Part shown: positions 8,916 to 18,185 of the stretch, one piece after another | Position numbering within the stretch: the first letter of the stretch is position 1 | Layout: each line of letters opens with the position of its first letter | Assembly: GCF_014698735.1 (NCBI RefSeq) | Contig: NZ_JACJTQ010000043.1 | Span: 1-44,472, forward strand | DNA from: Anabaena catenula FACHB-362 | Lineage (GTDB): Bacteria > Cyanobacteriota > Cyanobacteriia > Cyanobacteriales > Nostocaceae | Direction of reading: 5' to 3' | Length of the DNA stretch: 44,472 nucleotides | The notes under the pieces: generated by a model | Told to the model about the DNA's origin: nothing | Seen by the model: only the letters and a program-made list of their open reading frames with translations | The model's database searches: none | Made by a program: the position numbers and the translations under genes

Positions 8916-9604
8916 ACCCTATTCTGTTACAGCAGGGAACAGGGTTGAAACTCTATTTTTATATAGCTTTATTCTTAAATTTTGTACCTCCTGCAACCTG
9001 AAATCTGCTGTAAGTAGCTGGTTGCTTTTGATTAAAACTTTGTCATCAATACCTGGATTTATCTGAAAAACATTTACTAAATTCTTACTTTAGACTGATG
9101 TTATGATCATGTTTACTATTCCATTTTAGTAATATTTGAGGCAATAGCAATGCTGCCTAAAGCCTTTAAAATAAGCATTCTGGATATAAACCTAGTTGAA
9201 TTTAAATCAAAATCAATTCAAATGAGTCAATCAGTAATTGTTGAGATTTTTATATTTCTAAACTTGAAAAGTTGATGTTTAAGTTAGATATTGGATAATT
9301 TTAGAATTACTTAAGATTTTAGCAATGACTCACAGGCTTCTTTACATTCATTTACATAGCTGACTTCAAGTAAAGTTTATTATCTTTTGCTAGAAATAGC
9401 GGCTATAGCCTGTTAGTCTTTTAATTAAGGGAAGCAGCATTTGAGCATAATTTATATGTTTTAAACTTATGTCTTAACTGCTTAACTAAAGTTAACAAAT
9501 ATGGAATTAGCGTTAATCTTATAGCTATCAATTAGCTGGTCATGAATCTTCTATCGATTTATATTCACTAACTACACAAATTGCACAATTGGAATTGTAT
9601 CCCG
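8916..9604. other. Long AT-rich intergenic region
   Basis: About 690 bases with no gene I can support. It holds one copy of a dispersed motif (TTTGTACCTC...ATCTGCTGTA, 8980-9012) that recurs at 30016-30045. A 41-codon frame at 9150-9275 has a modest GAGG motif upstream but a low-complexity product and is not called. The region may hold promoters for the divergently transcribed flanking genes. Confidence 0.6.
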
Positions 9605-9928
9605 ATGATGAATCATTACTCTATTCAATGGATTGAAGCATGGTGCATGGAAAACGGCTGGACAGATTTATTTGTCGAGCGACGTGGTAACTACTGGGCA
9701 TTTCCTCCAGGAGGAGTAATGCCAGAACCAATTCCAGTTCATGTTTTGAGAGTGATTAAAGAAGAGAATGGATTAACTAATCAGGAACTTTTCTGGTCAA
9801 TCACGGCTGTAGTTATCACCATTGTAGCTGTTATTTATACATTTATCTACAAGTGTCCCATGCCGCTAGTTTTAGCTTTTGCTCTTAATGCGGTGACAGT
9901 AGCAAACTTGGAAAATGAAGATTGCTAA
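9605..9928 (+). CDS. Conserved small cyanobacterial protein with C-terminal membrane segments
   Basis: A 107-residue product. The start is placed at the first ATG (9605), because the longer frame needs a TTG and adds residues unlike the rest. The N-terminal part has a distinctive segment, WIEAWCMENGWTDLFVERR followed by YWAFPPGGVMPEPIP, which I recognise only as a conserved cyanobacterial sequence of unknown function. After it come two hydrophobic segments (about residues 60-80 and 83-98), so the protein is probably membrane-bound. A strong terminator follows 21 bases after the stop. Confidence 0.8.
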   Translation: MMNHYSIQWIEAWCMENGWTDLFVERRGNYWAFPPGGVMPEPIPVHVLRVIKEENGLTNQELFWSITAVVITIVAVIYTFIYKCPMPLVLAFALNAVTVANLENEDC

Positions 9929-9949
9929 ATAATTCGTTTGGATATTTAT

Positions 9950-9990
9950 AAAAAACTGCTCTCTCTGAATACAGGTGAGGGTAGTTTTTT
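9950..9990. terminator. Bidirectional intrinsic terminator
   Basis: A 14-bp stem (9950-9963 with 9977-9990, two G-T pairs) has A-runs on the left arm and a T6 run on the right arm. It can therefore end transcription from either strand: the small gene upstream and the GTPase operon arriving from the right. Confidence 0.85.
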
Positions 9991-10033
9991 GCTGTGGATT
10001 TTGGAGATATATCGGTTCTCGGTTGAGTGAGGA

Positions 10034-10075
10034 ACCCCACCCCCAACCCCCTCCCCGCAAGCGAGGAGGGGGCTA
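10034..10075. repeat. C-rich interspersed palindrome
   Basis: CCCCACCCCCAACCCCCTCC followed by CGC and a matching GGAGGGGG arm: 10047-10054 pairs with 10065-10072. It is of the same type as the palindromes at 29816-29925 and 30700-30787, a common extragenic repeat in these genomes. Confidence 0.8.
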
Positions 10076-10197
10076 TGATTTATCTCATGTGATTAGGAAA
10101 TGCTATATATATCAGGAAGATACCCAACTTTCCTGAGAAATTTGGTATATGACTCTTGTTCACAAATCAGATAGGATTGCTATATCAAGTGCAGTTG

Positions 10198-12093
10198 TTA
10201 TTGAAGATAATAATCAAATCGTTCCCGCAGTTCTTCAATTGTCAAATTCTGAGTCCAATATTCTATTAAAGCGTGACCAAATGCTTCGGCGTTGCGGTCT
10301 GGTGTGGTATTATTTTCCAATAACAAAGGCCAAAGAGATAGTAAATCAAAATTGCGTGATTGGGAATTATCAGGATTGAACAGGGGAAAAAGTTCATAAG
10401 CCATTTGTAATTTACCAATGACTATAGGTAATTGTTCGACGGGAATTTTTTCTGCGAGAAGATAAGCAAGAGTAGGAGAACCGGTTGATAGAGTAGAAAT
10501 AAATTGCAAAACTGGACTTTTAAGAAGTGCGGTAAGTCCTTGAGTGGTTGCCATTTGAAAGGTATAATGATCGATAATTTTAGCTGCTGCAACCGTGCGG
10601 ATTTCCAGATTACGCAAAAAACGGGTAAGACGTAATTGTTTTGCGGGAGATATGGCTTCTACTAATCCCCAAGATAACACTTCTACACCCCAAGCATGAC
10701 GACCAGTTTTGATATCACCGGTGACAATGGGTAAAACTAAATTACAGAAATTTGCTAAAAGTTGTTTTCGATATTCTGTCGCTTCTCGAATAGAAATTTC
10801 TTTGGGTTTATTTCCCATTTCCCAATTATAAGGAGGTTCCCATTCACGAATAGGACGCAAACGATCTACTTGAGTAACAATAGTAATGATGGGTAAATCT
10901 GCGATTTCTGATTTGATATCTTGTAAAAAGTCTACATCCATCTGCAATGCGGGATCAAGTGCGGGAGTAACTAATAACAACAAATCGGCATTTTTGGCAT
11001 AATCAATGACTAAATCCCGCAAATCATCACGTTTGACTTGTTCATAACCGGGAGTATCCCAAAGATTGAGAGTTTCTCCGCTTTCGCTTTCCCAATGATA
11101 ATTTTGAATTTTATCTGTACTCGGTAACACATCAACTGCTGCAAGTTCATTTTGAAAAATAGTATTAATTAAACTACTTTTACCTGCACCTGTGCGTCCG
11201 ATAATGAGAATATTAAGGGGTTTTTGCTCAACTGTTTCTGGAGGTTCAGCTTGGGTAAGAATGTCACGCAGGGTTTGAGTTTTAGCTTGGGGTAGGGTGG
11301 GGGTAGGTAATTCAATTTTAGTACCTGCGTAGAGTGCGATCGCTTGTTTGCACAAATTCCGCAAGGCTGCTTCTCGTAAAAGTTGGCTCAAATTTATCAG
11401 TAGTTCTTGAGAAGCACGATTGCTAACACCTGCACTGGCTTTTTTTGCTACTGCTGCAACAGGATTTAATACCCATTGCGCCCAATTCCAAGCTTGCCAG
11501 AATTTACGAGCAGATGGCTCTAACTTACGGTAGACTTGGTATGTTTGATAAGCCTGTCCAACTGTAACTTGATTGAGGACTGGTGATAATTTTTGCATCC
11601 ATTGATCCATATCATCTACAGTTCCACGAATTAAACCGTAAACTTGGGGAATGTAGATGTTGAGTAAGGGATATTTTACTTCGGGATTATAGATATGGGA
11701 AATTGCTACTACTAAATCTTGACATCTTGTCCAAAAAGTTTGCCAGTCTTCCCAAATGGGGGAATCATTTTGTGCTGCGATAATAACTTTTTGTAATTCT
11801 GCTTCTACTTGAGTAGCTGTATCTCTTCCTGTTGACACATTTATATTATTGTCGTTGCTAGATTCCAATTCTTCCTGCACTTCTGCAAAGACAGCTTCGA
11901 TTTGATTTACAGCCGGTTTAGTCCAGTGTACCAGCAACCAACGCCAACCGACAAATATAAGGGTGAATAATGCCCAAATCCAACTTAATCCCCAGGTGTG
12001 AATTTGCATTCCTGCGGAGATGAGTAGGAAGGAGACAATTATCGCAATTGGTGAGATGAGGATGATCCATTGCCAGAGTTTTAAACGTATCAT
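10198..12093 (-). CDS. Membrane-anchored GTPase (Era/YeeP-like G domain)
   Basis: A 631-residue protein. Two hydrophobic segments near the N-terminus (about residues 8-28 and 34-54) anchor it to a membrane. A long helical region (about 60-270) follows, then a G domain: P-loop GRTGAGKSS at 299-307, a G3 motif DTPG, and a G4-like motif TQVD that differs from the usual NKxD. A C-terminal helical region covers the last 170 residues. Such GTPases are related to Era/YeeP and dynamin-like proteins; their roles in cyanobacteria are mostly unknown, with membrane or envelope functions proposed. It is transcribed alone. Confidence 0.88.
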   Translation of the reverse strand: MIRLKLWQWIILISPIAIIVSFLLISAGMQIHTWGLSWIWALFTLIFVGWRWLLVHWTKPAVNQIEAVFAEVQEELESSNDNNINVSTGRDTATQVEAELQKVIIAAQNDSPIWEDWQTFWTRCQDLVVAISHIYNPEVKYPLLNIYIPQVYGLIRGTVDDMDQWMQKLSPVLNQVTVGQAYQTYQVYRKLEPSARKFWQAWNWAQWVLNPVAAVAKKASAGVSNRASQELLINLSQLLREAALRNLCKQAIALYAGTKIELPTPTLPQAKTQTLRDILTQAEPPETVEQKPLNILIIGRTGAGKSSLINTIFQNELAAVDVLPSTDKIQNYHWESESGETLNLWDTPGYEQVKRDDLRDLVIDYAKNADLLLLVTPALDPALQMDVDFLQDIKSEIADLPIITIVTQVDRLRPIREWEPPYNWEMGNKPKEISIREATEYRKQLLANFCNLVLPIVTGDIKTGRHAWGVEVLSWGLVEAISPAKQLRLTRFLRNLEIRTVAAAKIIDHYTFQMATTQGLTALLKSPVLQFISTLSTGSPTLAYLLAEKIPVEQLPIVIGKLQMAYELFPLFNPDNSQSRNFDLLSLWPLLLENNTTPDRNAEAFGHALIEYWTQNLTIEELRERFDYYLQ

Positions 12094-12229
12094 TTTTCAA
12101 TACCTGTTCTGTTTGTATTTTGTATATTTCTATTGTGAAGGTAATACTGGTATTGTGGATGGTGGATTGATGCTTTACCATTCATGTTACCAGGGAAATA
12201 ACATACTACACAGATGTTAATATCATTAC

Positions 12230-12721
12230 ATGACAGATACACAAGATAATATTAACGATGGAGACGAAAATATAATCAAGAAAAGGTTACGAGAATCTGC
12301 TGCTAAAATTAGGGAGATTTTGCTCCCCAATAAGCCCATTCTTACGCAACCATTCCTCCGAATTAAAAACAATGTTGCAGTGGCTGAAATACATATAGAA
12401 GATGTAATTTTTCATCAAGAAGCAACATCTCACTATAAAAGTCCAATTCCTAAACCTACAGCAAAATCAGAAGGAGGACAATTTCAACCAGGGCCAGACT
12501 CTTACAGTGGACGTATTATGGATACTTGTTCTGAATATAAACTATTCTCAGAAATTGCGAAGATTCTCGAAATGAACTACAATCTGCAAATAGAAGGGTA
12601 TATCTATCTTTATACAGAGCGACACCCTTGCCAAAGTTGTCAAGATATTAAAAGACAGTTTGAGGAAAAGTTTCCAAATATGAAGGTAGAAGTATTTTGG
12701 GACTACCCTTATCCTCCATAG
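12230..12721 (+). CDS. Toxin-type deaminase-fold protein
   Basis: A 163-residue protein. The N-terminal 40 residues are charged and helical. The rest has the layout of the cytidine-deaminase fold: a strand VAVAEIHI, a zinc motif C-S-E at residues 100-102 at the start of a helix, a strand YIYLYTE, then P-C-Q-S-C at 133-137 and a final strand VEVFWDYP. In deaminases the CxE or HxE glutamate is catalytic and PCxxC supplies two zinc ligands. The sequence resembles toxin-type deaminase domains (BURPS668_1122-like) more than housekeeping cytidine deaminases. No secretion or pre-toxin domain is fused. Two uncharacterised genes follow on the same strand and could belong to the same unit. Confidence 0.65.
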   Translation: MTDTQDNINDGDENIIKKRLRESAAKIREILLPNKPILTQPFLRIKNNVAVAEIHIEDVIFHQEATSHYKSPIPKPTAKSEGGQFQPGPDSYSGRIMDTCSEYKLFSEIAKILEMNYNLQIEGYIYLYTERHPCQSCQDIKRQFEEKFPNMKVEVFWDYPYPP

Positions 12722-12891
12722 TCAAAATGTTTTATTTATACAAGTAGAAAGGCTCAAAAAAAACGGAAGTATGTAACAAAAAGTAAGGTTGCCCAAAAAT
12801 CTCTTCCCTTCTGCCTCCTTCCTTATCATAACGACAATTTTTAAGGCCAACTATTTAGTTCAGATGTCCAATTAATAAAGAGGTGATTTAT

Positions 12892-13767
12892 ATGATATCA
12901 ACAATAATTCATAATCAAAAGTGTCAACGGGAACTATTCACGAAAATTCCTGTTGAACTTCAGTGGTTATCTAATAAAATCAAGTCACAACATTATGATG
13001 AATTATATGAAGGGTATAATGATACTACAGATTCATTAGAAGATGATTTACAAGCTGTTTTAGAAATTTTTGGTAATGAAAATCAGTCAATCAACCATAT
13101 TAGATATATATGGATGACGCTTATCATCAGTTTAGCTGTACAACCTACTTTAGAATATTATGATCCAAATAATAATTTACCGAAAATAGTTATTCAATTA
13201 ATGGAAAATTTTTTATATCAATCTATTAAAGGTTCAATTAATAGGATAAATCAGAATAAGCTTGATAAATTTATTAATGAGATATTTAAGTCTCATGAAT
13301 CTTATTTTCAGAAAAGAGGAGCGAATTTTCAAGCAATTAGCGAAGCATTAGATGTCTTTTATAATGCAATTCGGGTTCTTAACTATGATAAATCTGTAGA
13401 AGCAATTTTAGAAATTTTAGAAGATTGCTTAGAAGGTGATGCCATTTTTCCAGGTTCTTATGGTAGACGTGAGTTGTTTGACTGGTGGTTGTTCCATGTT
13501 GTACCTGCTAGTTATAAGTTATCACCTCCTGAAATATTTTATGTAGTAGAGGGAGTAAAAAATAAAGAAGAAATTAGATTGCGTCAAACTCGGCTGTTAG
13601 AAAAAATCAGCAAAGAAATCAGGTCTGCTCTACAAGAGTTAGAATCAAATAAACACAAGGATTATATCTTTCCCAGTCCTAAAAAAATCAATTGTGGTTC
13701 ATTTACAAAGAGTGCTAAAATACAATATCCGTATAAAAATCCTCAATTAGCTTATACTACTAGATAG
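12892..13767 (+). CDS. Uncharacterised helical protein, possible immunity protein
   Basis: A 291-residue protein I do not recognise by family. The start is placed at ATG 12892, behind the good ribosome binding motif AGAGGTGAT; a GTG nine bases upstream lies inside that motif. The product is mostly helical and acidic in the first half. A motif-like stretch at about residues 185-225 reads DCLEGDAIFPGSYGRREL, then FDWWLFHVVPASY. There is no signal peptide or membrane segment. Its place 170 bases behind the deaminase gene makes an immunity or accessory role possible, but that is inference. The low GC content matches the deaminase gene. Confidence 0.7.
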   Translation: MISTIIHNQKCQRELFTKIPVELQWLSNKIKSQHYDELYEGYNDTTDSLEDDLQAVLEIFGNENQSINHIRYIWMTLIISLAVQPTLEYYDPNNNLPKIVIQLMENFLYQSIKGSINRINQNKLDKFINEIFKSHESYFQKRGANFQAISEALDVFYNAIRVLNYDKSVEAILEILEDCLEGDAIFPGSYGRRELFDWWLFHVVPASYKLSPPEIFYVVEGVKNKEEIRLRQTRLLEKISKEIRSALQELESNKHKDYIFPSPKKINCGSFTKSAKIQYPYKNPQLAYTTR

Positions 13768-13787
13768 AAAGTTAAATAATAATTCGT

Positions 13788-14195
13788 ATGAGTGAAAAAA
13801 AAGACAATAACCAAGACTTAATAGGTGCATTGGTACAATCTCTCCAAAATGGTAACTTTGAAGAAGACGAAGAAGAAATTGCCACAGAAAAAGAAAGTTA
13901 TGGAGAAGAATACATAACTCAATTACAGACAGCTTGCAATAATTTCCTCAAAAAAGATTCTTTTCAAGTAGGACAATTAGTGCAATGGAAAGCAAATCTC
14001 AAGAATAGAAAATATCCTTATATAAATCAGCCAGCTATTGTTGTAGAAATACTGGATGAGCCTATCATTAGTAATGACGAAGAATCTGGTAGTCCCTATT
14101 TTCGCGAAAACCTCGATATCATCTTAGGGCTGTTGTTTGATGATGATACTTTTCTAACTTTTTACTACGATAGTAGAAGATTTGAGGCTTACTAA
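13788..14195 (+). CDS. Uncharacterised acidic protein with SH3-like segment
   Basis: A 135-residue protein. The N-terminal 45 residues are very acidic (EEDEEEIATEKESYGEE). The C-terminal 80 residues carry a patterned domain: FQVGQLVQWKANLKNRKYP, QPAIVVEILDEP, SGSPYFRENLDIILGL and FLTFYYDSRRFEAY. This looks like a small beta-barrel module of conserved but unknown function. It starts 20 bases after the stop of the preceding gene, so the two are almost certainly one operon, possibly with the deaminase gene upstream. No catalytic motif is evident. Confidence 0.72.
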   Translation: MSEKKDNNQDLIGALVQSLQNGNFEEDEEEIATEKESYGEEYITQLQTACNNFLKKDSFQVGQLVQWKANLKNRKYPYINQPAIVVEILDEPIISNDEESGSPYFRENLDIILGLLFDDDTFLTFYYDSRRFEAY

Positions 14196-14265
14196 ATTAA
14201 ATCAAGATACAAGATAAAATCTGCATCATCATGTAACTTAGATTTAACTGAATCCTAACTATTAG

Positions 14266-14300
14266 TGCGATGGCTACGCCCGCCGCAGGCATCGCTCACC
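14266..14300. repeat. GC-rich interspersed palindrome (GCGATGGCTACGCC type)
   Basis: GCGATG and CATCGC arms enclose GCTACGCCCGCCGCAGG. Related GC-rich palindromes occur near 3718-3742, 6600-6620 and 15390-15435. This is a common extragenic repeat class in Nostocales. Confidence 0.7.
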
Positions 14301-14348
14301 CCAACTATACTAAACTGCTAATATATGCAGTTTTTATAGCCAGTAACT

Positions 14349-15329
14349 ATGCAAACTAATGAAAAACTCTCCCTTCCTGCTATGGGTTGTGGGACTTGGG
14401 CATGGGGAAACCAACTCCTCTGGGGATACAATGAAAGCATGGATGACCAATTGCAACAGGTATTTAACCTGTGTGTGAGTAATGGTGTCACCATGTTTGA
14501 TACTGGTGATTCTTACGGAACGGGAAGATTAAACGGACGTAGTGAGTTACTTTTAGGGCGTTTTGCAAGCGAATACGACGGGATAAATAAAGACAATATT
14601 TGCATTGCCACTAAGCTTGCTGCTTATCCTTGGAGATGGACAAGAAAATCAATTATATCAGCTTGTAATGCTTCTGCAAAACGGTTGGGTAAAAATGTCG
14701 ATTTAGTGCAAATGCATTGGTCTACAGCTAATTATGCACCTTGGCAAGAAGTTGGTTTATTAGATGGTTTAGCAGATTTGTATGAGCAAGGTTTGGTGAA
14801 AGGTGTAGGATTATCTAATTACGGTACAAAACGACTGCAATGGGTACATAAAAGATTTCAGGAACGAGGAATACCAATTAAAACTTTGCAGGTGCAATAT
14901 TCCCTTTTATCTACTTATCCAGTGACTGAATTAGGGTTAAAAGAAGTTTGTGATGATTTGGGAATTAAATTAATCGCTTATAGTCCCTTAGCATTGGGTT
15001 TATTAACAGGTAAGTTTTCCGAAAAAGGTACTTTTCCTAAAGGTATTCGCGGTTTGTTGTGTAGACAATTATTACCAGGAATGAAACCGCTTTTAGGATG
15101 TTTGCAGGAAATAGCAAATACTAGAAATAAAACAATGTCTCAAGTTGCTCTTAATTGGTGTATTAGTAAAGGTACAATTCCCATTCCTGGGGCTAAGAAT
15201 GTGGAACAAGCGAAAGAGAATATGAGCGCTTTGGGTTGGTTTTTAAGTGATGGTGAGATGATAGAGTTGGATAATGCTGCTGATAGGGTGGAGAAGAAAA
15301 TGGTGCAAAATATTTTTCAGACTAAGTGA
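14349..15329 (+). CDS. Aldo/keto reductase
   Basis: A 326-residue NADPH-dependent reductase with the (beta/alpha)8 barrel of the AKR superfamily. The catalytic tetrad is visible: Asp and Tyr in FDTGDSYGTG (about residues 49-58), Lys in ICIATKLAAYPW and His in LVQMHWS. The NADPH-binding end shows IPIPGAKNVEQAKENM. Substrate carbonyl compounds cannot be predicted. It stands alone, preceded by a GC-rich palindrome. Relatives are common in cyanobacteria and plants. Confidence 0.95.
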   Translation: MQTNEKLSLPAMGCGTWAWGNQLLWGYNESMDDQLQQVFNLCVSNGVTMFDTGDSYGTGRLNGRSELLLGRFASEYDGINKDNICIATKLAAYPWRWTRKSIISACNASAKRLGKNVDLVQMHWSTANYAPWQEVGLLDGLADLYEQGLVKGVGLSNYGTKRLQWVHKRFQERGIPIKTLQVQYSLLSTYPVTELGLKEVCDDLGIKLIAYSPLALGLLTGKFSEKGTFPKGIRGLLCRQLLPGMKPLLGCLQEIANTRNKTMSQVALNWCISKGTIPIPGAKNVEQAKENMSALGWFLSDGEMIELDNAADRVEKKMVQNIFQTK

Positions 15330-15384
15330 AGTAGAATTGACGGGTAAATAAATCTTTCAATTTTTATTCTTCCTTCTTCCTTCT

Positions 15385-15440
15385 TCCTTTGCTACGCAAC
15401 GCTAACGCGAACGCGCTCTTTGCGCTCTTCGCGGTTTGTT
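15385..15440. repeat. GC-rich interspersed palindromic cluster
   Basis: Overlapping inverted segments built from GCTACGCAACGC, TAACGCGAACGCG and GCGCTCTTCGCGG lie in the gap between the convergent aldo/keto reductase and GHL10 genes. They are of the same class as other extragenic palindromes in the window and may also help to end transcription. Confidence 0.6.
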
Positions 15441-15500
15441 TCTCTTCCTTATCCGTCAAAATTTATTTAATAGACTACTAGTTATGGCAATTGAGGATTA

Positions 15501-17393
15501 TTAAGGTTTACGAATATATCCCCATTTACCACCCATCAAAGATGCTTTACCTTGTTCCTGATCTTGTTTTAATTCTCCACCACCATTAACTAATGCCATG
15601 CCTTCAGAAAAAGGTTTAGCTAAATTAAAATTGGGAGGAATTATAAACTCACCAAACTGATTAATATATCCCCATTTACCTGCTATTTTAGCAGGAGCTA
15701 ACCCTTCTGAAAAAATATCAGCTTCATCAAATTGTGTCTTGATAATCAATTTTCCTGTTTTATCAATATATCCCCATTTATTACCAATTTTAACTAATGC
15801 AAAACCTTCGGAAAAATTGTTAGCATCATCAAATTGAGATTGGATTATAGTTTTTCCTGTTTTATCAATAAATCCCCATTTATTAGCGGTTTTCACAGAT
15901 GCTATGCCTTCAGAAAATGACTTAGCATCATCAAATTTAGCAGCAACAACAAATTTACCTTTTTTATCAATGTAGCCCCATTTATTAGCGGTTTTGACTG
16001 CTGCTATACCTTCAGAAAATGATTTAGCATCATCAAATTGTAATGTAGGTATCAGTTTGGCACTTTTATCAATATAGCCATATTTATTATTAATTTTTAT
16101 CAAGGCTAATCCTTCTGAAAAAGGTGCAGCAATATCAAACTGAAGCCTGCCAACAAGTTTACCAGTTCTATCAATGTAACCGTATTTGTAACCCATCTTG
16201 ACGGCTGCCATACCATCAGAAAATGACTCAACCCAATCAAATTTTGCCTTGAGGCTAATTGACTGGGATTTATTTATGTAAGTGTAATTATTATTTATTC
16301 GCCGCTGGTTAAAGCTATAATTCTTAATTTCTTTGGGGTCAAATTTTCCAGCGGGTTGAGAGTAAATACTAGATTTTAAAACATTAGCTAAAGCATTATT
16401 ATCTTCTCGTAAAGCCTCGTAGAAAAAGAAAATTTCTCCTTGAATACCAACAGAACGGTTGTATTTTAGTGCCTGAAATAAGTGTTCTGTATCAATTCGA
16501 TATGCACTACTTTTTAAAAGAACACCCGGAATTAGTTGGGGCAATTGTTGTTTAGTAAATTGAGTAGTTACGAGTCTATCTATATCTCTTTTATAAAATT
16601 CTAATTCTCGGTGATATAACTGTGGATGAACTAAATCAACTAATCCCAGATTAATCCAAGTTTGAGAATCTTGTAGGTAGTTTTCATAACTCCAAGGATA
16701 AGGACTCGGAGACATGGAAATAATTAATTCAGGATTTATATTAATTATTTCTTGGTAGAAGCGAATTAAAAAATTTGAAAGAATATCAGCCCGCCACTGT
16801 AACCATTGTGGATCTTTAGAATTTTCTGGTGGTAGTCGATTAAATTCTTGACGATAGCGTTCTACAGTTTTTTGATCGTATCCACCTTCACTTGGTAAAG
16901 CGGGAAAGCGATCATCTCCTTGAATGCCGGCAATTTCATAGTTTTTAGCAACTTCTATAAATAAACTTAGGAGAAAGTTCTGCACTTCGCTATCAAGAGA
17001 ATTTAGCCAATCAAAACCATTTTTATTAAGTAAATTTCCAGCATAGTCACGCGCTGCCCATTCTGGTTTTTTAGCGATTATTGCCCCACCATTTTTTTGA
17101 TAGGAACTAGCAAAGCCATATTCAAACCAAGGGATAACAGCTAAATTAACTCGTTTTGCTTCTTCAATTAATTCTTTTAAAGGATCTCTACCTTGAAAGC
17201 GCGGATTGATTTCGATGCCGAAGTTTTCCCGCATAACTTGACTGGGATAAGTTGTTGTGCCGTTATTCCAAACAACAGGAAAGACAACGTTAAATCCAGT
17301 TTCGGCAAGAAAGTCCATAGCCTCGGCAATATTTTGTCGGGAGTTAAAGACTTGACTGGCTGTTGTAGTAATCCAAATACCTCGAATTTCCAT
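15501..17393 (-). CDS. GHL10-type glycoside hydrolase with WG repeats
   Basis: A 630-residue protein. Residues 1-320 match the glycosylhydrolase-like 10 family (DUF187 type): it starts EIRGIWITTTASQVF, then has VVFPVVWNNGTTTYPS, AVIPWFEYGF, GIQGDDRF and LVDLVHPQLYHRE. Residues about 385-630 contain seven WG (KWGYIDxxGK) repeats. The GHL10 fold is linked to envelope polysaccharides; WG repeats are thought to bind other molecules. There is no signal peptide. The start ATG follows the upstream SLH gene's stop TAA by only 3 bases and lies in the same frame, so the two may be halves of one ancestral gene. Confidence 0.9.
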   Translation of the reverse strand: MEIRGIWITTTASQVFNSRQNIAEAMDFLAETGFNVVFPVVWNNGTTTYPSQVMRENFGIEINPRFQGRDPLKELIEEAKRVNLAVIPWFEYGFASSYQKNGGAIIAKKPEWAARDYAGNLLNKNGFDWLNSLDSEVQNFLLSLFIEVAKNYEIAGIQGDDRFPALPSEGGYDQKTVERYRQEFNRLPPENSKDPQWLQWRADILSNFLIRFYQEIININPELIISMSPSPYPWSYENYLQDSQTWINLGLVDLVHPQLYHRELEFYKRDIDRLVTTQFTKQQLPQLIPGVLLKSSAYRIDTEHLFQALKYNRSVGIQGEIFFFYEALREDNNALANVLKSSIYSQPAGKFDPKEIKNYSFNQRRINNNYTYINKSQSISLKAKFDWVESFSDGMAAVKMGYKYGYIDRTGKLVGRLQFDIAAPFSEGLALIKINNKYGYIDKSAKLIPTLQFDDAKSFSEGIAAVKTANKWGYIDKKGKFVVAAKFDDAKSFSEGIASVKTANKWGFIDKTGKTIIQSQFDDANNFSEGFALVKIGNKWGYIDKTGKLIIKTQFDEADIFSEGLAPAKIAGKWGYINQFGEFIIPPNFNLAKPFSEGMALVNGGGELKQDQEQGKASLMGGKWGYIRKP

Positions 17394-17396
17394 GAA

Positions 17397-18185
17397 TTAG
17401 ATTGAGCTTGATTTATTTATGTTTTCTCTTACTAATGCCAATCCTTCGGAAAAAGAATTAGCTTCATCAAATTGTGGCGGAATTACAAATTTTCCGGTTT
17501 TGTCGATATAACCCCACAAATTATCTTTTTGTACCCGTGCCAATCCCTCCACAAAAACATCGGCAAACTCAAATTGTGGGGGAATTATAAATAATTCTAT
17601 ACCAGGAAGATATTTGTAAGGTACGGTGGGAATTGCCAAAACTCGACAAATAAATGTGGCTATTTCGCCTCTAGTAGCGTTTGTATTGGGCTGCAAGCGT
17701 CGGATGTTCGGGTAGTTAACAACTATGCCCTTTTCAGTTGCGGCTGCGATCGCACTTACAGCGTAACTGGGAATTTGCCCAAAATCATCATAATATTTTT
17801 TCAACGTATTGATCGGCTCTTCTGTCGCCTGATAATTTAACCCTGAAGCTAAAGCCGTTAAAGCTTGCACACGGGGGATTGGTTGATTGGGTTGGAAAGA
17901 ACGATTGGGATATCCAGATAGATAATTTGTCTGATATGCTGAAGCGATCGCTTTAGCTGCCCAATGATTAGCGGGTACATCTGTAAAGGTAATACCCGGA
18001 CGAGATGATGGCTGTTTCGGTAAGGCTGTGTAAATAATCGCCGCAAATTCAGCACGAGTCACAGGTGCATTTGGGCGAAAAGTACCGTCTGGATAACCTT
18101 TTAATATATTTCTCCCAGCAGCCGCAAGAATAGAGGCTTTTGCCCAATGGTTTTGAATATCTGCAAAAATAGACTCGTTCAACAT
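17397..18185 (-). CDS. SLH-domain protein with WG repeat, possible N-terminal half of a split gene
   Basis: A 262-residue protein with three S-layer homology modules (about residues 6-50, 65-110 and 130-190; each with FADIQNHWA or FTDVPANHWA, GYPDGTFRPN and TRAEFA type motifs). One complete and one partial WG repeat follow (about 205-255: NLWGYIDKTGKF, then a copy ending at SEGLALVREN). SLH modules usually bind peptidoglycan-linked polymers, yet no signal peptide is present. The stop TAA is followed by TTC and then the ATG of the GHL10 gene in the same frame. The last WG repeat is incomplete, which fits either a fused ancestor broken by one stop codon or tight translational coupling. Confidence 0.85.
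   Translation of the reverse strand: MLNESIFADIQNHWAKASILAAAGRNILKGYPDGTFRPNAPVTRAEFAAIIYTALPKQPSSRPGITFTDVPANHWAAKAIASAYQTNYLSGYPNRSFQPNQPIPRVQALTALASGLNYQATEEPINTLKKYYDDFGQIPSYAVSAIAAATEKGIVVNYPNIRRLQPNTNATRGEIATFICRVLAIPTVPYKYLPGIELFIIPPQFEFADVFVEGLARVQKDNLWGYIDKTGKFVIPPQFDEANSFSEGLALVRENINKSSSI

Noticed and set aside
9150-9275. 41-codon open frame in the long intergenic region
   Set aside because: A GAGG motif precedes it, but the product is low complexity and nothing else supports translation.
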